This document shows, piece after piece, positions 9,625 through 18,177 of a stretch of 64,000 nt of DNA. The stretch is from Cryobacterium lactosi. GTDB taxonomy: Bacteria > Actinomycetota > Actinomycetes > Actinomycetales > Microbacteriaceae. Location: assembly GCF_004403945.1 (NCBI RefSeq), contig NZ_SOHM01000034.1, positions 115,383 to 179,382 on the forward strand, written 5' to 3'. Within the stretch, counting starts at the first letter, position 1, and each line of letters begins with the position of its first letter. The notes under the pieces were generated by a model. The model had not been told where the DNA came from. It ran no database searches and saw only the letters and a program-made list of their open reading frames with translations. The position numbers were made by a program, and so were the translations under genes.

Positions 9625-10786
9625 ACGACCCCGGCTGCTCCAAGCGGTGACACCGCTGGGCTGGAGCGTGGCCGGATGCGCAGCGGCGTTGCTCGGCGCC
9701 GGCTACGGCCTGGGCTGGGCCGAACTCACGGCGATCGGCTGGGCCGCCGCCGTCCTGGTGCTCGGCGCGCTCGCGCACCTGTTCGGCCGGAGTGCCCATG
9801 ACATCACGTTGAGCCTGCCCGTCGACAGGGTCGTCGCGGGGGAGCGGGTGCCCGGCCAGGTCGACGTAAGGAACCCGACCGGCCGACGCCTGGCCGCCGT
9901 GACCGTCCAGGTGCCGGTGGGCGCCGGGCTGGCCGAGTTCCCGATGCCGTCGCTCGCCGCGCACAGTGGAATCGACGAGGTGTTCGTGGTGCCCACCGAA
10001 CGCCGAGGCATCATTCCGATCGGGCCGGTGCATACGGTACGGGCCGATCCGGTGGGGCTGGTGCGCCTGGAGACCGTGCTCACCCAGCAGGTCGAACTGT
10101 ACGTGCACCCGCGCACCATCGCCATCCCGAGCATGAGCCAGGGCTTCGTGCGCGACCTCGAGGGGCAACCCACCCGCGACCTCACCGCCAGCGACGTGGC
10201 GTTCCACGCGCTGCGCGAGTATCAGAGCGGTGACGAGAGGCGCAGCATCCATTGGAAGAGCACCGCCAAAACCGGCCGGCTGATGGTGCGCCAGTTCGAG
10301 CAGACCCGGCGCAGCCACCTGCTTGTGGCCCTGAGCCTGGCCACCGGCGATTTCGCTGACGAGGAGGAATTCGAGCTCGCCGTCAGCGCGGCCGGCTCCC
10401 TGGGTGTCCGAGCGATCCGTGATGCGCGCACGGTGTCGGTGCTGACGAGCTCCGGGCCGCTCAGCACCCTCACCGGCACGCGGCTGTTGGATGGACTGAG
10501 CGGCGTGGACCTGGCAGCCGGCATGACGGACCTGCGCGGACTATCCAGGCAAGCCGCCGCCGGGGTCGCCGGGCTGTCCGTGGCATTCCTGCTCTGCGGG
10601 TCGTCAACACCGTTGGCCGCACTGCGCGCTTCGGCGGCGGGATTCCCGCTCGGGGTCGAGGTCGTCGCCGTCATCTGCGACCCGGGCGCCCGGCCGGGCC
10701 TGCGCCGGGCGGGCGGCCTGAGCCTGGTCACCATAGGCTTCCTCGACGATCTGCAGCAGAGCCTGGCGAGGGGGGCCGCGGCATGA
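9614..10786 (+). CDS. DUF58 domain membrane protein
   Basis: A 390-residue protein with two closely spaced N-terminal membrane helices (about residues 12-58). An extracytoplasmic-type beta-rich stretch follows, then the DUF58 hallmark REYQSGDERRSIHWKSTAKT near residue 200, followed by MVRQFEQ. DUF58 proteins almost always accompany MoxR and adopt a vWA-like fold. It overlaps moxR upstream and the transglutaminase-like gene downstream (ATGA at 10783), so the three are probably translated together. Its molecular role is unknown; partnership with MoxR is inferred from the family. Confidence 0.93.
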   Translation: MSSRRPRLLQAVTPLGWSVAGCAAALLGAGYGLGWAELTAIGWAAAVLVLGALAHLFGRSAHDITLSLPVDRVVAGERVPGQVDVRNPTGRRLAAVTVQVPVGAGLAEFPMPSLAAHSGIDEVFVVPTERRGIIPIGPVHTVRADPVGLVRLETVLTQQVELYVHPRTIAIPSMSQGFVRDLEGQPTRDLTASDVAFHALREYQSGDERRSIHWKSTAKTGRLMVRQFEQTRRSHLLVALSLATGDFADEEEFELAVSAAGSLGVRAIRDARTVSVLTSSGPLSTLTGTRLLDGLSGVDLAAGMTDLRGLSRQAAAGVAGLSVAFLLCGSSTPLAALRASAAGFPLGVEVVAVICDPGARPGLRRAGGLSLVTIGFLDDLQQSLARGAAA

Positions 10787-13119
10787 GAATGCGCTTCGTC
10801 TTCGGCAACACCGTCGCGGTGCTGGCAGCCACCGGCGTGGCCGCCGCTGCCCTGTGGCCCGTCTACCAGACCGGCGCCTTCGTGCTGCTCGTCATCGTCG
10901 CCGCGGTGGTCGGCTGCGGGATCGCCATCCTCGGCGCCTGGCGCCGCTGGCCGGCCTGGCTGGTGGGCGTCTGCACGATCGTCGGTTACCTCCTCATCGG
11001 TGTACCGCTGGCCGTGCCCGGGCGGGCCCTGTACGGCGTTCTGCCGAGCCTGACCGGCTTGGCCGAGCTGGTCCCGGCCACCGCGCTCGGCTGGAAACAA
11101 CTCGTGACCATCGTGTTGCCGGTCGGCTCCTACCAGGCCCTGTTGGTGCCCGCGCTGATCCTGGTGCTGCTCAGCACGGTCATCGGGCTGTCGGTGGCCC
11201 TCCGCTGCAAGGCGACGGAGCTGGCCCTGCTGGGGCCGGTGCTGCTCTTCGTGGCCGGCATCGCGCTCGGCCCCAGCCAGGCCAGGACGCCCACCCTGCT
11301 CGGCCTGGCGCTGTTCACCCTGCTGGTGATCTGGCTGCTGTGGCTGAACCTGGAGCGCCGCCGCGGCCGGCTGCTCGTGGCACCGACGTCGGCGCGGATG
11401 CCGGCAGCGGACCGTCGGATGGGCGCGGCCAGGTCGGTCGTCGTGGCAGCCCTGGCGCTCACGGTGGCGGTCCTGGCCGGCACCGTCGCTGCCGTCGCCC
11501 TGCCGCCGACCGCAAGCCGCGACGTGCTGCGCACCAGGGTGCAGGCACCGTTCGACGCCCGGGCCTATCCGAGCCCGCTCGCAGCGTTCCGCAACTATCT
11601 GCAGCCGGACCGTGCCGACGACGTTCTCTTCGAGGTCGAGGGCCTGCCGGCCGGCGGACGCATCCGGCTGGCGACCCTGGATGACTACAACGGGGTGGTC
11701 TACGCGGTCGGCAGCGCGGATGCCGCGGCGGCCGGACCGGACTCAGGCACCTTCACCCGGCTGCCCTACCGGCTCGATCAGAGCGCGGTGCGCGGCGACG
11801 AGGTCACCCTGACCGTCTCGATCCGGGAATACGACGACGTCTGGGTGCCCGGCATCGGCGCCCTGGAGCAGATCGAGTTCACCGGCGACAGCGCGGCCGC
11901 CCGCCAGGAGTCGTTCGTGTACAACGACCTCGGCGGCACCGCCGCGGTGCTGACCGGCCTCGAGAACGGCGACAGCTACACCAGCACCGCCGTCGTGCCG
12001 GCACTGGCCGGCGACCTGGCCGACGCCCTTCCCGGCCCTGCTCTGCTGCCCGCCGTCGCCGTTCTGCCGGACGGCCTCGCCGACGCCCTGGCCGGCATGG
12101 TCGTCCCCGGCGATTCGGCGGGACAGAACCTGCAGAACATGCTCGACTTCCTCACCGCGTCGGGGTACATCAGCCACGGCACCGCCGGGGAACCGGTCAG
12201 CCGGTCCGGGCACGGCGCCGACCGCCTCGACGAACTCCTCCACGATCTGCCGATGCTCGGCGATGCCGAACAGTACGCGGTCACGGCGGCCCTGATGGCC
12301 CGGCAGATCGGCTTTCCCGCCCGGGTGGTGATGGGTTTCCTGCCCGACGCCGAGAACGGTGCGGCCCGGGTGACCGGCGCGGACGTTTCGGCGTGGATCG
12401 AGGTGCAGACCCAGGCCGACGGCTGGGTGGCGCTGGATCCCAACCCGCCGGTCCGGGACATCCCGGTCAGCCAACCCGACGACCCAGCCCCTATCGCCCG
12501 CCCGCAGACCGTGCTGCCCCCTCCGGCGCCGGACGCCGCCGAACAGCCCGAGCCCAGCCAACCGGAGAGCCAGACCGTCGACCCGCCGGCCGCCGCCGAC
12601 CCGTTCTGGGCGACCGTGCGCCTGGTGGTGACCATCACGGCCTGGTCGTTGCTCGGCCTCGGCCTCCTGGCGGCACCGCTTTTAGGCATCGTTGCCGCCA
12701 AGTGGCGGCGCCGGCGCCGGCGCCGGCTGGCAGCACGGCCGATTGACCGCATCGTCGGCGGCTGGCGGGAATTCGCCGACAGCGTGACCGACCACGGCCT
12801 ACCCGTGCCACCCCTGGCGACCCGCACCGAGCTGGCGCGGTCCGTCGGCGGGGTGCGCGCCCTGTGGCTGGCCGGGGAGGTGGACCGGGCCGACTTCGCC
12901 CCCACCGGGGAGGCCGGAATCGACCCCGACGGTATCTGGGTGTCGGTGCGGGAGCTGCAGAACAGCCTGCGCTCCGGGCTCAGCCGTCGCGACCGCCTGC
13001 GCGCGCTCATCTCGGTGCGGTCGTTCGGTCGCTACGCTAAGAGAACGGCCTGGCGGGATGGCCGCAGGAGGCGCACGCTCTGGAGAGCTGGCGAGAGGAC
13101 GAAGGGACCGGGTCAGTGA
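10783..13119 (+). CDS. TgpA-like membrane protein with degenerate transglutaminase domain
   Basis: A 778-residue protein with about six N-terminal membrane helices (DUF3488-like), a long extracellular region containing a transglutaminase-like domain (about residues 440-560), a Pro-rich linker, a C-terminal helix near residues 610-640 and a basic cytoplasmic tail. Active members of this fold carry Cys in a GDCEQYA-type motif and His in HAW. Here those positions read GDAEQYA (Ala495) and VSAWIEV (Ser536), while Asp552 in ALDPNPP is kept. It is therefore probably catalytically dead and may act as a scaffold or glycan/peptide binder. It overlaps both neighbours by four bases. Confidence 0.9.
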   Translation: MRMRFVFGNTVAVLAATGVAAAALWPVYQTGAFVLLVIVAAVVGCGIAILGAWRRWPAWLVGVCTIVGYLLIGVPLAVPGRALYGVLPSLTGLAELVPATALGWKQLVTIVLPVGSYQALLVPALILVLLSTVIGLSVALRCKATELALLGPVLLFVAGIALGPSQARTPTLLGLALFTLLVIWLLWLNLERRRGRLLVAPTSARMPAADRRMGAARSVVVAALALTVAVLAGTVAAVALPPTASRDVLRTRVQAPFDARAYPSPLAAFRNYLQPDRADDVLFEVEGLPAGGRIRLATLDDYNGVVYAVGSADAAAAGPDSGTFTRLPYRLDQSAVRGDEVTLTVSIREYDDVWVPGIGALEQIEFTGDSAAARQESFVYNDLGGTAAVLTGLENGDSYTSTAVVPALAGDLADALPGPALLPAVAVLPDGLADALAGMVVPGDSAGQNLQNMLDFLTASGYISHGTAGEPVSRSGHGADRLDELLHDLPMLGDAEQYAVTAALMARQIGFPARVVMGFLPDAENGAARVTGADVSAWIEVQTQADGWVALDPNPPVRDIPVSQPDDPAPIARPQTVLPPPAPDAAEQPEPSQPESQTVDPPAAADPFWATVRLVVTITAWSLLGLGLLAAPLLGIVAAKWRRRRRRRLAARPIDRIVGGWREFADSVTDHGLPVPPLATRTELARSVGGVRALWLAGEVDRADFAPTGEAGIDPDGIWVSVRELQNSLRSGLSRRDRLRALISVRSFGRYAKRTAWRDGRRRRTLWRAGERTKGPGQ

Positions 13120-13739
13120 ACTGCCAGATTTGCGGAGCACACCTTCCGGCGGGCGCGATGTTCTGCGGTGGCTGCGGAAGCTCGACCACCGCGACCCCGC
13201 TGACCCGCAAGCGCGCGGATCCCCGCCCCAGCGACACCACCATCATTCAGCCGCTCGCGCCCCGCTCAACGGTGATCTCGGTGCCGTTGTGGCCGGATGG
13301 CGGCAGTCACTCCGACGGGCCGGCTAGCGCCGCTCAGCCGGTCACCGGTCTCCCGGCCGAGGCGTCGGCCCCTTCCGGGGGCGCCCACGCTTCGGCGCCC
13401 GCCACGGTGGAGCCGACCCGGTACACCCTGCAGTTCAGCACCGGAGAGACGGTCTCGGTGCGCGGCACCGGCCTCATCGGCCGACGCCCGCTGCCCCAGC
13501 CGTCCGAACGGTTCGACCACCTGATCCAGATCACCGATCTGGGCATGTCGGTCTCCAAGAGCCACCTCGAATTCGGCCAACACGACGGCGAATTCTGGGT
13601 CAACGACCGCTTCTCGGGCAACGGCACGGTCGTGCGGCGCCCGCCGGCCCCGGCGTTGCGCTGCGAACCCGGCCGCCGGTATCTCGTCGCCCGCGGCGCC
13701 AGGGTCGAAATCGGCGACCAGTTCTTCGTGGTGCTCTAG
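13116..13739 (+). CDS. Zinc-ribbon FHA domain protein
   Basis: GTG at 13116 overlaps the preceding stop. The 207-residue product begins with a zinc ribbon (CQIC at residues 3-6 and CGGC at 18-21). A Thr/Pro/Ala-rich linker of about 80 residues follows and could hold kinase target threonines (for example DTTIIQP). A C-terminal FHA domain has GRRP, SKSHLEF and DRFSGNGT. It should bind phosphothreonine on a partner made by the upstream kinase. The next gene encodes an EssC-like ATPase lacking its own FHA domain, so this small protein may supply that domain in trans. Confidence 0.88.
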   Translation: MNCQICGAHLPAGAMFCGGCGSSTTATPLTRKRADPRPSDTTIIQPLAPRSTVISVPLWPDGGSHSDGPASAAQPVTGLPAEASAPSGGAHASAPATVEPTRYTLQFSTGETVSVRGTGLIGRRPLPQPSERFDHLIQITDLGMSVSKSHLEFGQHDGEFWVNDRFSGNGTVVRRPPAPALRCEPGRRYLVARGARVEIGDQFFVVL

Positions 13740-13835
13740 CCGCAGGGCCTCCTCCACAGCCCGGTCGCGGCCGCGTTTGTGCACCGGCGAATCCGACCGG
13801 CCGTGCCGGGCGACGTTGTGCGGTCTGCTGGAGGC

Positions 13836-16787
13836 ATGACCGTCGCCCCTGACCCGATCCGGCTGCCGAGCCGGCCCACGGCACCGGCACGTCCCGGTTT
13901 CCCGCTCATCGCCTGCGTGGCACCGCTGGTCGCCGCCGCGCTCATCTGGGGGATCACCGGATCGGCGCTGGTCCTCGTGTTCGCTGTGCTCAGCCCGGTC
14001 ATCGCTGTGGCCGGGCTCGTAGACGGGCGTCGGTCCAACTCCCGGCAGCGTCGCAGGGACGCCGCCGGGTACGCGGCCCAGATGATCGAGGCCGAAGCCG
14101 CCGTCGATCAGGCCCTCGGACGGTTGCGGCGGGAAGCCTGGAACGCCGCACCATCAGTGCACCGGATGCTCGGGGATGCCCATGATCCGACCCACTGGGC
14201 CGACCCGGCGACGGTCTCGGTCGTGCTGGGTGCCGGAGACCTCCCCAGCGGCCTGCGCTTGGAGGGAGGTGACACCGAGCAGCGCGAGTTGCGGGCCAGG
14301 GCCGCGGTGCTCACCGGTGCCCCCATCACGGTGGACCCGGCCGGCGGGATCGGCATCGTCGGTCCCGGACTGGTCATCCGTGCCCTCGCCCGCAGCGTGG
14401 TGGTGCAATTGGTGGGACAGCTCAGTCCCCGGGCCTTGGGCATCCGGACTCCGGCCGGCGACGACTGGGCCTGGATGGCCGGACTCCCGCACCTGACCGC
14501 GGTGTCCCCGGTCGGCTGGCTGACCGTCACTCGCCCCGGGCGGCCCAATCTGCCCAGCCCGCCTGCGCAGCCGGGCGACCCGGGCAGTGACGTGCGGATC
14601 ACCCTCGTCGAAGCGGAGGCATCGCTCCCGCCCGGCTGCGCGACGATCGTGCGGGTGCACGGGGCGAGCGACGCTGAACTCGTTCGTGTGGGTGGGCATC
14701 CGGCCGGTCTGCGCTTCGTGCCGCAGCTGCTGGCAGAACAGCAGACCGCCGGTTTCGGTGCGATGCTCCACCGTGAGGCCGAGGTGGCCGGTCTGGCCGG
14801 AGCGGACGCCGCCCTGCCGGAAACGGTCAGTTTCACTTCGCTGGGCTCGGGCCGGGCGCAAGACCCCGACGGGCCGCCTGGCCGGCTGTCCTGCGTGATG
14901 GGGGTGGGGGAGCACGGACCGCTGACCGTGGACCTGGTGAGCGATGGCCCACACGCCCTCGTCGGCGGCACCACGGGCAGCGGCAAGAGCGAACTCCTGG
15001 TGACCTGGGTGAGCGCCCTGGCCGCGCGATACCCGCCGAGCCAGGTCACCTTTCTGCTCGTCGACTTCAAGGGCGGGGCGGCCTTCGACGTCGTGCGCGC
15101 ACTCCCGCACTGCGTGGGGCTGATCACCGACCTCGACGAACGCGAGGCACTCCGGGCCCTCGCCAGCCTTGCCGCCGAGCTGCGCCACCGGGAGCGGGTG
15201 CTCCGCGACACCGGTGGCCGCGACATCACCGACCCGCGAAGCGCCGGACGGCTGCCGCGGCTGGTCATCGTCGTCGACGAGTTCGCCACCATGCTCGGCG
15301 CGTTTCCCACCCTGCACGCGCTCTTCGTGGACATCGCCGCCCGCGGCCGGTCCCTGGGGGTGCACCTGGTGCTGTGCACGCAACGGCCCGCCGGGGTGAT
15401 GCGGGACGCCCTGCTGGCGAACTGCAGCCTGCGGCTGTCGTTGCGGGTGAACAACGCCGCCGACAGCCAGGCCGTGATCGGCACCGATGCAGCCGCCCGG
15501 ATAGATGCCGGCCGGCCGGGCCGGTGTGTGCTGCGCCGGGGCTCGTCTCCGCTCGAGTCCTGGCAGGTGGCGACCACGAACGACGACGACATCCGGGCCA
15601 TCCTGGCCGATCAGCCGGAGTCAGCGACCCCGGTGCGGCGGCCATGGCTCGACCCGCTCCCGCGGTTGGTGACCGCCGAGCGGGTGACCGCGCTCGCCGG
15701 GGGCCTGGCCCCGCCGACGACCGTGCTGGGCCTGATCGATGAGCCCGACCTGCAGCGCTACAGCGTGGCCCGGTATGACCCCCGGGCCGACGGGCACCTG
15801 CTGGTGGTGGGCGGCGCCGGCACGGGCAAATCGACGCTTCTCGCGGCGATCGCCGCCCAGCCCACCGCCCAGTCCACCGCGCAGTCCACCGCGCCGGCCG
15901 CGTACCGGGCCGAGCTCATCCCGGCCGATGTCGAGTCCAGCTGGGATGCCCTGGTGCGGGCCAGGGCGGCCTTGGATGCCCCGGCCGGCCGGGCACCTGT
16001 CGGCGCACGGCGGCACGACGCCGGCGAGGAATGCCGGGCGCTGCTCTTCGACGACATCGACGCCGTGCTCGCCCGCTGGGGCGAGGAACACCGAGCCGCC
16101 GCTCTGGACCTGTTGACCGGTCTGCTGCGCGACAGCGGCCGGAGCGGGTTGCGGCTGGTGCTGACGGTGCAACGGCTCACCGGTGCCCTGGCGGCCCTGC
16201 CCGCCCTCTGCCAGAGTCGCCTCGTGCTGCGGCTGCCCAGTGTCTACGAACATCAGGCGGCGGGAGAGCCCGCGGCCAGCTACGACGACACCCTGCCGCC
16301 AGGAGGCGGCCACTGGCGCGGCGCCCGCATCCAGCTTCTGGCAGCCCCGGCGGTGCAGCAGAGCGGCGAGGCAGCAGCCGTGCCGTCCGTGCTGCTCGCG
16401 GCACCCACCGACGCGCGGGTGTTGCTCGTGATCGCCGCATCCACCGCCCGCTCCGCGGCGGCCATCCGGGCGGCCGGCTCGCCGGACTTCCCGCATGTCG
16501 TCGAGCTCGGCGCGCACTCGGTGGCCGGCGGCCGGGCCGACCGCCTGCAGGTCTCGGACGTCGGCGCGGGCACGGTGTTGGTGGGCGACGTCGATACCTG
16601 GCAGGCGCACTGGTCACTGCTGACCGGGCTGCGCGCCGTGGCGCCGCTGGTCTTCGACGGGTGCAGCCTGGCCGACTACCGCCTGGTGACTCGCCGGCGG
16701 GATCTGCCGCCACCGCTGGCCCCGGCCGCCTCGCGAGGCTGGCTGGTGCGGCCGGACGGCACAGTGCAGCGGGTGAGGGTGCCGTGA
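13836..16787 (+). CDS. EssC/EccC-like FtsK/SpoIIIE ATPase
   Basis: The ATG at 13836 is preferred over the GTG at 13779 because GGAGG lies directly upstream. The 983-residue protein has two membrane helices (about residues 27-70), then a first FtsK domain with Walker A GGTTGSGKSELL (near 375) and Walker B LLVDFKGG and VIVVDEFATM. A second domain has an intact Walker A GGAGTGKSTLL (near 657) and a likely Walker B LLFDDIDAV. This resembles T7SS motor proteins more than DNA-translocating FtsK, which has a winged-helix gamma domain not seen here. No WXG100 gene lies beside it within the window. It ends the left cluster. Confidence 0.88.
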   Translation: MTVAPDPIRLPSRPTAPARPGFPLIACVAPLVAAALIWGITGSALVLVFAVLSPVIAVAGLVDGRRSNSRQRRRDAAGYAAQMIEAEAAVDQALGRLRREAWNAAPSVHRMLGDAHDPTHWADPATVSVVLGAGDLPSGLRLEGGDTEQRELRARAAVLTGAPITVDPAGGIGIVGPGLVIRALARSVVVQLVGQLSPRALGIRTPAGDDWAWMAGLPHLTAVSPVGWLTVTRPGRPNLPSPPAQPGDPGSDVRITLVEAEASLPPGCATIVRVHGASDAELVRVGGHPAGLRFVPQLLAEQQTAGFGAMLHREAEVAGLAGADAALPETVSFTSLGSGRAQDPDGPPGRLSCVMGVGEHGPLTVDLVSDGPHALVGGTTGSGKSELLVTWVSALAARYPPSQVTFLLVDFKGGAAFDVVRALPHCVGLITDLDEREALRALASLAAELRHRERVLRDTGGRDITDPRSAGRLPRLVIVVDEFATMLGAFPTLHALFVDIAARGRSLGVHLVLCTQRPAGVMRDALLANCSLRLSLRVNNAADSQAVIGTDAAARIDAGRPGRCVLRRGSSPLESWQVATTNDDDIRAILADQPESATPVRRPWLDPLPRLVTAERVTALAGGLAPPTTVLGLIDEPDLQRYSVARYDPRADGHLLVVGGAGTGKSTLLAAIAAQPTAQSTAQSTAPAAYRAELIPADVESSWDALVRARAALDAPAGRAPVGARRHDAGEECRALLFDDIDAVLARWGEEHRAAALDLLTGLLRDSGRSGLRLVLTVQRLTGALAALPALCQSRLVLRLPSVYEHQAAGEPAASYDDTLPPGGGHWRGARIQLLAAPAVQQSGEAAAVPSVLLAAPTDARVLLVIAASTARSAAAIRAAGSPDFPHVVELGAHSVAGGRADRLQVSDVGAGTVLVGDVDTWQAHWSLLTGLRAVAPLVFDGCSLADYRLVTRRRDLPPPLAPAASRGWLVRPDGTVQRVRVP

Positions 16788-16804
16788 CCGATGCCTGCCA
16801 GCGG

Positions 16805-17920
16805 CTAGGCGAGTACCTCGGCGAGCGGCCGGAATGGCAACGTGTTGGCGGTGGCCACCGGCAGGTTGGTCAGGGAGCCGGCGTAGGTGTTCAGCCCCAG
16901 GGCCAGCGCGGCGTCGGCGCGCAGAGCCGCCGTCCAGCCGAGGTTCGCGATGGCGCGCACGTAGGGGAGGGTGGCGTTGGTGAGGGCATAGGTCGAGGTG
17001 CTGGGCACGGCGCCGGGCATATTGGCCACGCAGTAGAACAAGGACCCGTGCACGGTGAAGGTGGGGTCGGTGTGCGTCGTTGCGTGGGTGTCGGCGAAGC
17101 AGCCGCCCTGGTCGACCGCGATGTCCACGAGAACGCTGCCCGGCTTCATCCGCGACACCAGGTCGTTGCTCACCAGCTTGGGTGCCTTGGCGCCCGGGAT
17201 CAGCACGGAGCCGATCACCAGGTCGGACTGCACGAGCGCCGCGTCGATTTCGAAGGCGTTGGACGCGATGGTTTTCACCCGGCCGTAGTACTGGGCATCC
17301 AGTTCGCGCAGCCGGAAGAGATTGGTGTCCAGCACGGTCACCTCGGCGCCCAGCCCGACAGCCACCTGCATCGCGGCGGTGCCCGCGACGCCGCCGCCGA
17401 GGATCGTGACCCTGGCGGGATGGGTGCCGGGTACACCCGGCACCAGCAGGCCGGGCCCGCCGTTGGGCTTGAGCATGGCGTTCGCGCCGACGATCGGCGC
17501 CAGACGCCCGGCGACTTCGCTCATCGGCGCGAGCAGGGGCAACGCCCGGTTGGGCAGCTGAACGGTCTCATACGCGATGCCGGTCACGCCGGCCGCCAGC
17601 AGCGCCTTGGTGAGACCCGCCTCCGCGGCGAGGTGCAGGTAGGTGAACAGCACCAGGTCGTCCCGGAAGTAGCCGTACTCGCTTGGCACAGGCTCTTTCA
17701 CCTTGAGCAACAGCTCGGCCGCCGCCCAGGTGGCCGCGGCATCCGGCAGGATCGTGGCGCCGGCCGCACGATACTGCTCGTCCGAGATGGACGAGCCGAC
17801 CCCCGCGCCGGTTTCGACGAGCACGTCGTGGCCGTGCAACACCAGGTCGTGCACGCCGGCCGGGGTGATCGCCACCCGGAACTCGTTGTTCTTGATCTCT
17901 CGCGGGACTGCAACTCGCAT
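16805..17920 (-). CDS. ald: Alanine dehydrogenase
   Basis: A 371-residue NAD-dependent L-alanine dehydrogenase, the normal family length. It interconverts alanine and pyruvate plus ammonia in the cytosol. The N-terminal motif VPREIKNNEFRVAITPAG, the substrate Lys in LLKVKEP, the His in YLHLAAE, and the nucleotide-binding GGGVAGTAAM near residue 176 are all present. It lies divergent from the polyamine importer and next to aminotransferase genes, consistent with amino-nitrogen catabolism. It ends 17 bases from the convergent FtsK gene. Confidence 0.96.
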   Translation of the reverse strand: MRVAVPREIKNNEFRVAITPAGVHDLVLHGHDVLVETGAGVGSSISDEQYRAAGATILPDAAATWAAAELLLKVKEPVPSEYGYFRDDLVLFTYLHLAAEAGLTKALLAAGVTGIAYETVQLPNRALPLLAPMSEVAGRLAPIVGANAMLKPNGGPGLLVPGVPGTHPARVTILGGGVAGTAAMQVAVGLGAEVTVLDTNLFRLRELDAQYYGRVKTIASNAFEIDAALVQSDLVIGSVLIPGAKAPKLVSNDLVSRMKPGSVLVDIAVDQGGCFADTHATTHTDPTFTVHGSLFYCVANMPGAVPSTSTYALTNATLPYVRAIANLGWTAALRADAALALGLNTYAGSLTNLPVATANTLPFRPLAEVLA

Positions 17921-18034
17921 GACGCTCCTGAGCCTGGTGGGGACAGCCTGGTGGGGGCCAGCCTGGGTGCACAGCCTACTGCGCGTGCCTCGCCGATCGC
18001 CGGAACAGCGGTCGAGAGCCCACGACGAAATCGG

Positions 18035-18072
18035 TTGAAAATTGCAGGAATGTTAACGTTTTGATCATTTTG
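18035..18072. promoter_or_regulatory. AT-rich stretch between ald and the polyamine importer
   Basis: A markedly AT-rich 38-base stretch in otherwise GC-rich DNA lies in the divergent intergenic region. It contains the short palindromes GTTAAC, AACGTT and TGATCA close together. Promoters or an operator for one or both genes are likely here, but I cannot assign a -35/-10 pair with confidence. Confidence 0.35.
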
Positions 18073-18177
18073 TGGCGGGTTTGGTTCCGACTGTGCCAGT
18101 ATCGGTCCACTCGTCACGCAGCGGGCCGGGTCGTCATAACGCTTCCGAAGCCGCTGAAGAAATGCAAGGAGACCGAC

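Noticed and set aside
16031..18064. Open frame of about 677 codons on the plus strand
   Set aside because: It covers the FtsK gene in another frame and alanine dehydrogenase on the other strand. No motif supports it.
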